20,972 nt of DNA from Candidatus Hydrogenedentota bacterium (GTDB lineage: Bacteria; Hydrogenedentota; Hydrogenedentia; Hydrogenedentales; SLHB01), in the NCBI GenBank assembly GCA_026387845.1, contig JAPLKX010000636.1:1-20972 (forward strand), in the 5' to 3' direction. The notes under the pieces are model-generated. The model ran no database searches and was not told the origin of the DNA. It was given only the letters and a program-made list of their open reading frames with translations. Made by a program: the position numbers and the translations under genes. This document shows positions 8,372-15,166 of this stretch, in pieces (the first letter of the stretch is position 1; each line of letters starts with the position of its first letter).

Positions 8372-9892
8372 ATGAAACATTATGCTACAGCCGCCATACG
8401 ATTGACTGCTGTCTTTCTCCTTTGCCAATTCGCAGCGGTTTCGACCCTTTACGGCGCGGACAAAGCCGCGGGATCTGAATTCAAAGAGAAAGAATCAGAA
8501 ATCATGACCAGTAAAAACGACCTCATCGCAACACCCGCCGCACCTCAACCAATCGTGATGACGCACGCTAACGATAAATCAGCTTCGGTATATTTCGAGA
8601 GCCTTAATTTCGACGCCAAACCCAAATTCGTTCTTCACATGGAAGGGGTCAGGGTTAAACCATGGTCCAATCCGTATCTTGTCGGCGAGAGCGTCGACGT
8701 CAAACAATCGGAAAACTACCTTGAACTGATCGCCCGCGGAAAACTCGACGGCAAACAAGACCTCCCGTACGTTCTAAAAATGACTTATAAATCCGAACCC
8801 TACCGCGTGAAAATTCGCGGCGAAATTATAGAATTGGCCGACAAGGTAGAAATCGCCATGATCGGTCCATGCTTTCAGGGCGAACCGTTCTTTGACAAAG
8901 AACAACTCCCCTTCGAGATCGCGCACCGATCATTCGTCTTTCACGAAAGCAGTGGTTTCGGATGGTTCAGCGACGGTCAGCGAAGCCGCGCCGAGTACCA
9001 ACAGAACGGCGAGGAAGGCCCGTGGATCAACGTTTATCAAACAGCCAAATATTTGAAATTAGAGAAAATCTTTTTTGGCTGTTTCGGGGATTCTCGCTCG
9101 CTTGCCGTCGCACCGCTCGTCGGATGGGTTTCGGACGACGAGAAGTACATCGTGGCTTTCGCCGGTAAAAACGCCAGCGAAGTCGGACTTCGCTGGAATC
9201 CATGTTTGCACAGCAACCCTTGTCTTCTGGCCGACGGCAAGTCGTTCGAAACGGTCATATACATACTGCCCGCTGACCGCGATCTGCTTATGCGGCTTTA
9301 CCTTGAAGATTTCCCCGAAGACGCCGGAGAAATATGGTTTCCTGCCAACGCTCTATGGCCTTTTACGCGAGGAACGCTGCTTGGCGGTTTCGAAAGCGAC
9401 GACATAAAAAACTGGAGCGCTTCGAACGCTTCTTTGGTGAACTACACGAGCAATCCTTCCCGTCCATGGGTTTTTCGTTATATGTCGCCCCAAAAGCCCG
9501 AGGGTATAACCGAAGGAACCGGCTCGGCAGCGTGGGAAATACCCGCGGGGTGGGGCGAAGCGATTCTTTCCCGTACCGTCAAAATCGAATCGCCGCATCA
9601 GGGGGGGATTACGCATATTGGTCTCGACGTCATGAGTCGCTCCGAAGACCAACAGCCGACCGAGATAAATCTTTCGATCGCCAAAGGCGAAAAGTCGCTC
9701 GGAGAAAACGCTTTTATAATGAACTACTGGACAAATCGCCGGCTTCTAATACCTTTGAGCGAAGAGGTGCGCGACGGCGAACTCACGATAACTTTGAAGC
9801 TGAAACAGCGCGATTTCCCACAGCGCTTCGCGCTGGATAATCTTAGAATGTTTGTTCGCGACATCTGCGCGGGCCGCGTAGATGTTGGATGA
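8372..9892 (+). CDS. Secreted protein of unknown function, foreign-looking composition
   Basis: 506 residues from the ATG at 8372; GGAGG at 8359-8363 lies 8 nt upstream. The N-terminus MKHYATAAIRLTAVFLLCQFAAVSTLYGA is a clear signal peptide, so the product is exported. I do not recognise a family. The middle (about residues 60-310) looks like alternating beta strands with aromatic and charged residues (FVFHESSGFGWFSDGQRSRAEY). The last 180 residues read like a jelly-roll, carbohydrate-binding-type sandwich (GTLLGGFESDDIKNWSAS, LDNLRMFVRD). Codon use is richer in A/T and in AAA/GAA than the flanking genes, which suggests transfer. The 3' end of the frame runs into a long inverted repeat, so the natural C-terminus may have been altered. 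A role in polysaccharide handling would be a guess. Confidence 0.7.
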   Translation: MKHYATAAIRLTAVFLLCQFAAVSTLYGADKAAGSEFKEKESEIMTSKNDLIATPAAPQPIVMTHANDKSASVYFESLNFDAKPKFVLHMEGVRVKPWSNPYLVGESVDVKQSENYLELIARGKLDGKQDLPYVLKMTYKSEPYRVKIRGEIIELADKVEIAMIGPCFQGEPFFDKEQLPFEIAHRSFVFHESSGFGWFSDGQRSRAEYQQNGEEGPWINVYQTAKYLKLEKIFFGCFGDSRSLAVAPLVGWVSDDEKYIVAFAGKNASEVGLRWNPCLHSNPCLLADGKSFETVIYILPADRDLLMRLYLEDFPEDAGEIWFPANALWPFTRGTLLGGFESDDIKNWSASNASLVNYTSNPSRPWVFRYMSPQKPEGITEGTGSAAWEIPAGWGEAILSRTVKIESPHQGGITHIGLDVMSRSEDQQPTEINLSIAKGEKSLGENAFIMNYWTNRRLLIPLSEEVRDGELTITLKLKQRDFPQRFALDNLRMFVRDICAGRVDVG

Positions 9893-9914
9893 ATGTCGCG
9901 AACAAAGATTCTGA
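9843..9914. repeat. Long inverted repeat spanning the stop codon
   Basis: Arms 9843-9864 and 9893-9914 are complementary over 22 nt with one mismatch and one G-T pair. The space between them holds a second hairpin, 9861-9870 with 9876-9885 (nine Watson-Crick pairs and one G-T). The TGA stop (9890-9892) lies in the unpaired part. No T-run follows, so an ordinary terminator is less likely than a mobile-element end, a REP-type element or an RNA stability structure. Confidence 0.65.
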
Positions 9915-10243
9915 ATGCGGCTTCTTAGCCGCCTTAGGGGATTGAAAAAAGGTTCCATGACGGCGTCGGCCCTGTATAAGTAGAGGAGTTGCTTCTGTAG
10001 CGAGCAAGAAGTACTAGGGAGTTTGGCTCGTTGTTGTGGCCGCAGCACGTGACGCAGGGGCAGGCGTTGATCCAAAAGGCGGTCCCAACGACGCCTACTA
10101 GTCCGACCAGTTCCCCCTTCCAGGCACGGACGGACCTGTTAACGCTGTTGTTAAGGATGCCGGGCGGCGGGGGCGCCGTTTCTGCGTTTGGTATACTTTG
10201 AGGAGCGTTGGGGGGAGAGGGCGAAATCTGCGCGGTTGTTGAT

Positions 10244-10273
10244 TTGACATTAATCGCGAAAATGGGGTAGGCT
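10244..10273 (+). promoter_or_regulatory. rpsD promoter
   Basis: A perfect -35 TTGACA (10244-10249) is followed after 18 nt by TAGGCT (10268-10273), a partial -10. Transcription would start near 10280, leaving a leader of about 90 nt before the rpsD start codon. Confidence 0.55.
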
Positions 10274-10290
10274 TAGTAGCTCTGTGGGTG

Positions 10291-10343
10291 TGTCACGGCG
10301 GGCGCGCCGCGACATCCGATCAGCCAAGGTGCGCGCATGCGCG
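10291..10343 (+). promoter_or_regulatory. Structured 5' leader of rpsD, possible S4 autoregulatory element
   Basis: A strong hairpin spans 10291-10314: TGTC then CGGCG pair with CGCCG then GACA around a GGCG loop, with one internal mismatch. It is followed by the 12-nt perfect palindrome CGCGCATGCGCG (10332-10343). Both lie between the promoter and the start codon. Ribosomal protein S4 represses its own mRNA through leader structures in other bacteria; a similar role here is inference. Confidence 0.4.
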
Positions 10344-10369
10344 TTCGATAAAAGGGAAATTAAGTCAGA

Positions 10370-10978
10370 ATGAGCAAGTACATGGGAGCCAAACACAAGC
10401 TGTGTCGTCGTCTTGGGTCGTGCATATGGGGCAACACGAAGTGCCCATCGCTCAAGCGGCCTTACGGGCCGGGCCAGCACGGCCAGACGGTGCGGCGCAA
10501 GCTGTCGGTGTATGGGATGCAGCTTTTGGAAAAACAGCGGATCCGGACGCACTACGGTCTGCTCGAGCGTCAGATGCGCAAGACGTTCGAGCGTGCGCAA
10601 CGGATGGGCGGTGTTACAGGCACGAACCTGCTGATGCTGCTGGAGTCGCGTGTGGATTGCGTGGTATATCGTCTTGGTTTGGCGAGGACGATTTCGCAGG
10701 CGCGCCAGATCGTTGTCCATGGCCACATCCTGATCAACGGCAAGAAAGTGGACCGGCCCTCGTTCCAAGTGGAGCCGGGGATGGTGGTATCGGTGCGTGA
10801 ATCCAGCCGCAAGGTGCCGAACATCGTCGAGGCCGTCATGAACGCGCCCGCAACCATGCCCGAGTATCTCGAGCGGGCCCCGGAGGCGTTTGAAGGCCGG
10901 ATGACGGCCGCGCCAAACCAGGAAACCGTGCCGTTCCACCCGGATACGGCGGCCGTGATCGGGTTCTATTCACGTTAA
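10370..10978 (+). CDS. rpsD: 30S ribosomal protein S4
   Basis: 202 residues, the usual length. S4 binds the 5' domain of 16S rRNA and starts assembly of the small subunit body. Family signatures run the full length: RPYGPGQHGQ, KLSVYGMQLLEKQRIRTHYGLLERQ, TGTNLLMLLESRVDCVVYRLGLA, the S4 RNA-binding domain ARQIVVHGHILINGKKVDRPSFQVEPG, and the C-terminal IGFYSR. The N-terminal zinc site of C+ type S4 is only partly kept (H9, C12, C18, C25). The gene is monocistronic, away from the rpsM-rpsK-rpoA cluster, with its own promoter and terminator. The upstream Shine-Dalgarno match (AAGGGA, 12 nt away) is weak, which fits a translationally controlled ribosomal mRNA. Confidence 0.97.
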   Translation: MSKYMGAKHKLCRRLGSCIWGNTKCPSLKRPYGPGQHGQTVRRKLSVYGMQLLEKQRIRTHYGLLERQMRKTFERAQRMGGVTGTNLLMLLESRVDCVVYRLGLARTISQARQIVVHGHILINGKKVDRPSFQVEPGMVVSVRESSRKVPNIVEAVMNAPATMPEYLERAPEAFEGRMTAAPNQETVPFHPDTAAVIGFYSR

Positions 10979-11000
10979 GCCGGGTTGAGAGACGTTTTTG

Positions 11001-11039
11001 AGCGGGCCAAGGCGGTGCATGGCCCGCTTTTCCTTTTTG
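11001..11039 (+). terminator. Intrinsic terminator of rpsD
   Basis: An 8-bp perfect stem AGCGGGCC (11001-11008) / GGCCCGCT (11021-11028) with a 12-nt loop is followed directly by a T-rich tract ending near 11039. It lies 22 nt after the rpsD stop codon. Confidence 0.9.
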
Positions 11040-11082
11040 TACACTAGCGTAATAAACAATCACTAAGAATAAATGTCTCCTT

Positions 11083-11109
11083 CATAAGCGGTTCGAAATA
11101 CCGCTTGTG
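11083..11109 (+). repeat. Hairpin in the mfd leader
   Basis: A ten-pair stem, 11083-11092 with 11100-11109 (nine Watson-Crick pairs and one G-U), surrounds a 7-nt TCGAAAT loop. It ends 33 nt before the mfd start codon. There is no T-run, so it is not a terminator. Confidence 0.5.
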
Positions 11110-11142
11110 AGGGAGGCCCATACTTTTTTTGAGGCAACGGCA

Positions 11143-14100
11143 ATGGCCGTCAAACTTTCACAACTAGGTGCTGTAAAACAAGTTACGTCTGTTTTGGCAG
11201 CCGAATCGCCGACTCCTGTTGAAGTGGTCGGCACCTGGGGTGGCGGGAAAGCTGCGCTCATGGTTCAAGTGGCGGACGAACTGGGCGCGCCCCTGCTGGT
11301 CCTTACGCCCAGCCGGATTGAAGCCGAACACGTGATCGAGGACCTGAGCACGTTTGCCGGCGCCGACCGGTGCGCTTTGTTTCCGGCTTGGGAAGTCCTT
11401 CCTACCGACGTTATGGACCCGGCCGACGATATCGTGGCGGAACGTATGGAGACGCTCAAACGGCTCGATGCGGCGACGCGGGCCGGGAAACCGCTCCATG
11501 TGGTGCTGTCGGTGCGTGCGCTGCTTCAATACGTGGTCCGGCAGGACCGGCTGAAAGAGCAGATCCTGACGCTGCATGTTGGGCAGGAACACGACTTGGA
11601 AGACCTCTTAAGTCGGCTTATATCAATGGGATATCGCCGTGAACTGATGGTTGAGAAGCGTGGTGAGATGAGTGTTCGCGGCGGCATTTTTGACATTTTT
11701 CCTATTTCGGCGGAACTGCCGTTCCGCTTGGAGTTCTTTGGTGACGAAATTGAGTCGATGCGGCGGTTTGAGCCGGAAACCCAGCGGAGCGTTGACCAGG
11801 CGGAGTCGGTAGACGTCCTGCCTCGGTCGGAGAAGGAGTTGCTTCGGCGGCAGTCGGGGGAGAAGGGGGCGCTGGCGGCGATCACGGAATACTTTCCGGC
11901 AAACACGGTGGTGGTGATAGACGAGCCGCTGGCGGTGGTTGAGGAAGCGCATACGGTGTCTAACCAGTTGGGCGGCAACGCGTTCTGCATGTCCTGGGAG
12001 GATGCGCTAGAAGAGTTGGGCCGGTTCCGGCGGATGAGCGTAGCGCAACTGCCGTATCAGCGTACGGAGAATGTGCCTCGGGTGAACGTGGCGATGCGGA
12101 CGGTTTCGGGATGGACAGGCAACTTGCCGGGATTCTGGTCGCAACTGCACGAGTGGGACGCGGAACGTTTTTCAGTGGTAGTTATCTGCAACAATGCTGG
12201 CGAGCGTCGCCGGCTGCACGAGCTTCTCGAGGAACAGGGCTATAGACCCGGCGAGGGCGAGTTTGACCTGCGTCTCGAGCTTGGTCAGATGTCGGCGGGT
12301 TTTTTGTCACTTGCGGACCGGCTGGTCGTATTCAGCGAGCGGGAGATATTTGGGCGCCACTACGTGCGGCGGGTGCGGCGGCGGTTTGAGGCGGGCGCGG
12401 CGATAACGACGTTCAGCGACCTGAAGACGGGCGACTATATCGTGCACGATGTTCACGGCATCGGCCGTTACGAAGGGTTGAGGCGGTTTGCGGGCAAGGG
12501 AGGCGATTTCCTGGCGATCCGGTATTCGGGCGGCGACACGCTTTACGTGCCGGTTACGGAAATCGATCAGGTCCAGAAGTACGTAGCGGGCGAGGGGGGT
12601 GTCCCCAAAATTGACCGGTTGGGCGGGGCGACTTGGACACGCACAAAGCGGCGCGTGAAAAAGGTCGTGCACGACATGACCGAGGAACTGGTAAAGCTGT
12701 ACGCGGCGCGGGAATCCCAGTGTGGGCACGCTTTCAGCCTGGATACACCGTGGCAGTTGGAGTTTGAAGATGCGTTCGAGTATGAAGAGACGCCTGACCA
12801 GGCCCGGGCCATCGTGGAAACCAAGGCTGACATGGAATCGCCGCGGCCGATGGACCGGCTGATCTGTGGCGACGTCGGTTTTGGGAAGACGGAGGTTGCG
12901 CTGCGTGCGGCGTTCAAGGCCGTGATGGACGGGACTCAAGTTGCGGTGCTGGTGCCGACGACGGTGCTGGCGCAGCAACATTACGTCACGTTCAGCGAAA
13001 GGCTGGCGGATTACCCGGTTCGTATCGAGGTATTGAGCCGGTTTCGGTCGCCAAAAGAGGTAAAAGAGGCGATTGAGGGTCTTAAGGCGGGCGAGGTCGA
13101 CGTAATTATAGGGACGCACCGGCTGATTTCCAAGGATGTGCAGTTCAAGAACCTGGGCCTGGTCGTGATCGACGAGGAACAGTGGTTCGGCGTTGGCCAG
13201 AAGGAAAAACTGAAGCGGCTTCGGACGCACGTCGACGTGCTGACGATGTCGGCCACGCCGATTCCGCGGACGCTCCACTTCTCGCTGATGGGCATTCGCG
13301 ATATGAGCATCATCAACACCGCTCCGAATGACCGACTGCCCATCCATACGTGCATCGACACGTTCGATGAGACGCTGGTCCAGGAGGCTATCCGGCGGGA
13401 GTTGGCCCGGGAAGGCCAGGTATTTTTCCTGCACAACCGGGTCCAGACGATTCTGCCGGTGGCGAATCTTGTTCATAAGCTGGTCCCGGAAGCGCGGGTG
13501 ACGGTAGCTCACGGCCAGATGCCCGAGCGGCAACTCGAGCACATCATGTCGTCGTTCATCCGGCGTGAGATCGACGTACTGGTTTGCACGACCATCATAG
13601 GTTCGGGATTGGACATCCCCAACGCGAACACGATTATTATAGATCGGGCGGACCGGTTTGGTCTTGCGGAACTGTACCAGATCCGGGGCCGGGTTGGGCG
13701 GTACAAACACCGGGCGTTTGCGTACCTGCTGGTTCCGGATGACCGGGCGCCCACCGAGGACGCCCAAAGGCGCCTGAAGGCGTTGGAGGAGTTCTCGGCG
13801 CTTGGCGCGGGGTACCGGATCGCTATGCGGGATCTGGAAATACGTGGGTGCGGGAATATCCTGGGGGCAGAACAGCATGGCCAGATTGCGGCCGTGGGGT
13901 ATGACACGTACAGCAGGCTTATCCGGGAGGCGGTGGCCGAGTTGCGGGGAGAAACCGTGATCCAGCGTGTGTTGCCGCGGTTCGAGGTTGCGGTGGACGC
14001 GTTTATCCCGGAGGAGTACGTGCCGAGCGAGGCGCAGAAAATGACGTTATATAAACGGATAGCAGGCATTCTGACCGTCGAGGAAGCCCGGGAGATGTAC

Positions 14101-14409
14101 GAGGAGTTGGCGGACCGGTTTGGTCGGCCGCCGGGTCCCGTGGTACGGTTGCTGGACGTGATGCGGATTCGCGCATTGGGGGCGGACGCCGGCGCGGCCG
14201 TGATCGCGGGTTCCAAAGAGAAGGTTACGGTTCAGTTTCAGAGTGCGCAGCGGCTGACGAAGAAGCTGGCGAACGCGCTCAAGGAGGAGTTTGGACGTGG
14301 GGTGGAATTTACTTGGCAGGATAGGGCGGGGGTTGCGCTGAAAGTAGGTTTGGGTACGGACGTATTGAAGTCGGCGGAGGAGTTGTTGAATGTGCTGGTG
14401 CAGATTTAG
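11143..14409 (+). CDS. mfd: Transcription-repair coupling factor
   Basis: 1088 residues from the ATG at 11143 (GAGG 8 nt upstream); an in-frame GTG at 11107 is less likely. Mfd pushes stalled RNA polymerase off DNA lesions and recruits UvrA. It shows the N-terminal UvrB-homology module (residues about 1-260, SVRGGIFDIFP), the CarD-like RNA polymerase interaction domain (about 420-490, FSDLKTGDYIVHDVHGIGRYEG), and the RecG-like motor with Walker A GDVGFGKT at 576-583, the DEEQ box at 677-680, SATPIPRT at 703-710 and LYQIRGRVGR. The C-terminal TRCF domain closes it (QKMTLYKRIAGI). The residue after DEEQ is W681, where the family normally has arginine. The gene probably has its own promoter and converges on rsmG with only 24 nt between stops. 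Confidence 0.97.
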   Translation: MAVKLSQLGAVKQVTSVLAAESPTPVEVVGTWGGGKAALMVQVADELGAPLLVLTPSRIEAEHVIEDLSTFAGADRCALFPAWEVLPTDVMDPADDIVAERMETLKRLDAATRAGKPLHVVLSVRALLQYVVRQDRLKEQILTLHVGQEHDLEDLLSRLISMGYRRELMVEKRGEMSVRGGIFDIFPISAELPFRLEFFGDEIESMRRFEPETQRSVDQAESVDVLPRSEKELLRRQSGEKGALAAITEYFPANTVVVIDEPLAVVEEAHTVSNQLGGNAFCMSWEDALEELGRFRRMSVAQLPYQRTENVPRVNVAMRTVSGWTGNLPGFWSQLHEWDAERFSVVVICNNAGERRRLHELLEEQGYRPGEGEFDLRLELGQMSAGFLSLADRLVVFSEREIFGRHYVRRVRRRFEAGAAITTFSDLKTGDYIVHDVHGIGRYEGLRRFAGKGGDFLAIRYSGGDTLYVPVTEIDQVQKYVAGEGGVPKIDRLGGATWTRTKRRVKKVVHDMTEELVKLYAARESQCGHAFSLDTPWQLEFEDAFEYEETPDQARAIVETKADMESPRPMDRLICGDVGFGKTEVALRAAFKAVMDGTQVAVLVPTTVLAQQHYVTFSERLADYPVRIEVLSRFRSPKEVKEAIEGLKAGEVDVIIGTHRLISKDVQFKNLGLVVIDEEQWFGVGQKEKLKRLRTHVDVLTMSATPIPRTLHFSLMGIRDMSIINTAPNDRLPIHTCIDTFDETLVQEAIRRELAREGQVFFLHNRVQTILPVANLVHKLVPEARVTVAHGQMPERQLEHIMSSFIRREIDVLVCTTIIGSGLDIPNANTIIIDRADRFGLAELYQIRGRVGRYKHRAFAYLLVPDDRAPTEDAQRRLKALEEFSALGAGYRIAMRDLEIRGCGNILGAEQHGQIAAVGYDTYSRLIREAVAELRGETVIQRVLPRFEVAVDAFIPEEYVPSEAQKMTLYKRIAGILTVEEAREMYEELADRFGRPPGPVVRLLDVMRIRALGADAGAAVIAGSKEKVTVQFQSAQRLTKKLANALKEEFGRGVEFTWQDRAGVALKVGLGTDVLKSAEELLNVLVQI

Positions 14410-14412
14410 GGG

Positions 14413-14428
14413 TGTTCCACGTGGAACA
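14413..14428. other. parS centromere site 1
   Basis: TGTTCCACGTGGAACA is a perfect 16-bp palindrome in the 24-nt gap between the mfd and rsmG stop codons. It matches the bacterial parS consensus TGTTTCACGTGAAACA except for one symmetric change in each half, a variant tolerated by ParB proteins. Other CACGTG hexamers in the window lack these flanks. Confidence 0.75.
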
Positions 14429-14433
14429 GGGGG

Positions 14434-15132
14434 TTAAACTGCCATCCGGCGGATCAGGTAGAGGTCGCCGCGCCGGAGCCCTTGGTCCGTCCATTCGTCT
14501 TCGACCCGTTCCACGTGAAACCGGCTGTCCAACTGCGGCGGAACCGTCTGGCAGAGAAAGACCCCACCTGGCGGCAACAGGTCCAGGACACGCGGGAGGA
14601 GCTTTCCCGGCTTTCCCACGGCCCTGGCTGTAACTACGTCGGGCACAGCCACTTCCACCTCCGGAAAGTTTCCTTGAACGACCCGGACGTCATCCAGGTG
14701 AAGCGAACTGACCACCTTCTCCAGAAAGCCGACCTTCCTTGTGGCTCGCTCTACCAACTCGACCTGTAGTTCGGGCAGGACTATCTTCAGCGGGATGGCG
14801 GGAAAACCACCGCCGCTGCCAATGTCCAGCAGACGTAGACGGCCTTCGCGCAGTCGGCGAATCACCGGCGCCAGACTTAAAGAGTCGGGCAGATGGACTT
14901 GTTCGAGCAAATCCAAGTCATTTCGCGATACCAGCGACACAAAGGAATTCCAGTCGCGGATAAGTTGCACATAACTATCGAGTTGGCAGGACATTGACTC
15001 ACTGATATGGATGCCAGATTTCCGCAGGACGGCGGTAGCATTATACACATTATTCGCATTTCTTGTGCGTAGCGGCGGTGGATCATCTTGATTTCGTTGC
15101 GGTCGTTTGGTATGGTTCTTTGGGTCGCGCAT
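14434..15132 (-). CDS. rsmG: 16S rRNA (guanine-527 N7) methyltransferase
   Basis: 232 residues from the ATG at 15132, with AAAGG 8 nt upstream. RsmG (GidB) uses S-adenosylmethionine to methylate G527 of 16S rRNA; loss of it gives low-level streptomycin resistance in other bacteria. Seen here: the N-terminal helix LRKSGIHISE, WNSFVSLVSRNDLDLLEQVHLPDSL, and the SAM-binding motif LLDIGSGGGFPAIPLKI at residues 101-117, then TARAVGKPGKLLP. The first 30 residues extend beyond the usual family start; an in-frame GTG at 15048 would give a normal N-terminus. The gene is convergent with mfd and divergent from the apgM-family gene. The usual partners mnmG, parA and parB are not visible in the window. 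Confidence 0.93.
   Translation of the reverse strand: MRDPKNHTKRPQRNQDDPPPLRTRNANNVYNATAVLRKSGIHISESMSCQLDSYVQLIRDWNSFVSLVSRNDLDLLEQVHLPDSLSLAPVIRRLREGRLRLLDIGSGGGFPAIPLKIVLPELQVELVERATRKVGFLEKVVSSLHLDDVRVVQGNFPEVEVAVPDVVTARAVGKPGKLLPRVLDLLPPGGVFLCQTVPPQLDSRFHVERVEDEWTDQGLRRGDLYLIRRMAV
14507..14522. other. parS centromere site 2, inside rsmG
   Basis: The 14-bp core GTTCCACGTGAAAC (14508-14521) is an exact match to known parS cores; read on the minus strand it is GTTTCACGTGGAAC. It lies in the 3' part of rsmG, where it encodes the residues FHVE. Its centre is 94 bp from that of site 1. Confidence 0.78.
15041..15058 (+). other. DnaA-box-like pair
   Basis: TTATACACA (15041-15049) matches the DnaA-box consensus TTATNCACA. 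It is followed directly by TTATTCGCA (15050-15058), which has one mismatch. Both lie in the doubtful N-terminal extension of rsmG. Two boxes alone do not make an origin. Confidence 0.25.
15088..15116 (+). promoter_or_regulatory. Candidate promoter of the apgM-cimA unit
   Basis: TTGATT (15088-15093) and TATGGT (15111-15116) are 17 nt apart, which would start transcription near 15123, about 44 nt before the TTG start of the apgM-family gene. It overlaps the 5' end of the divergent rsmG frame. Confidence 0.45.
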
Positions 15133-15166
15133 TATTCAAACCTTTGTTTGTGGAGATAACTGCGCC

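Larger units (their letters stand above)
9893..10369. other. Gene-free stretch before rpsD
   Basis: No supported gene. It begins with the right arm of the long inverted repeat and a small hairpin GCGGC/GCCGC (9917-9921/9928-9932). About 300 nt with no recognised content follow, then the rpsD promoter and structured leader from 10244 on. A minus-strand open frame (9934 to about 10275) has no ATG, GTG or TTG and is not called. Confidence 0.5.

Noticed and set aside
9934..10275. Minus-strand open frame of about 112 codons with a cysteine-rich part (NACPCVTCCGHN)
   Set aside because: It has no ATG, GTG or TTG start, overlaps the rpsD promoter, and is rich in low-complexity proline runs expected opposite G-rich DNA. 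A decayed gene remnant cannot be excluded.
12307..13878. Long minus-strand open frame of 523 codons inside mfd
   Set aside because: It is antisense to a clear mfd gene in GC-rich DNA; its composition (Arg, Pro, His rich) is that of a shadow frame and no family is recognisable.
14413..14428. The palindrome as a bidirectional terminator for mfd and rsmG
   Set aside because: No T-run follows on either strand, and the match to parS is far more specific.
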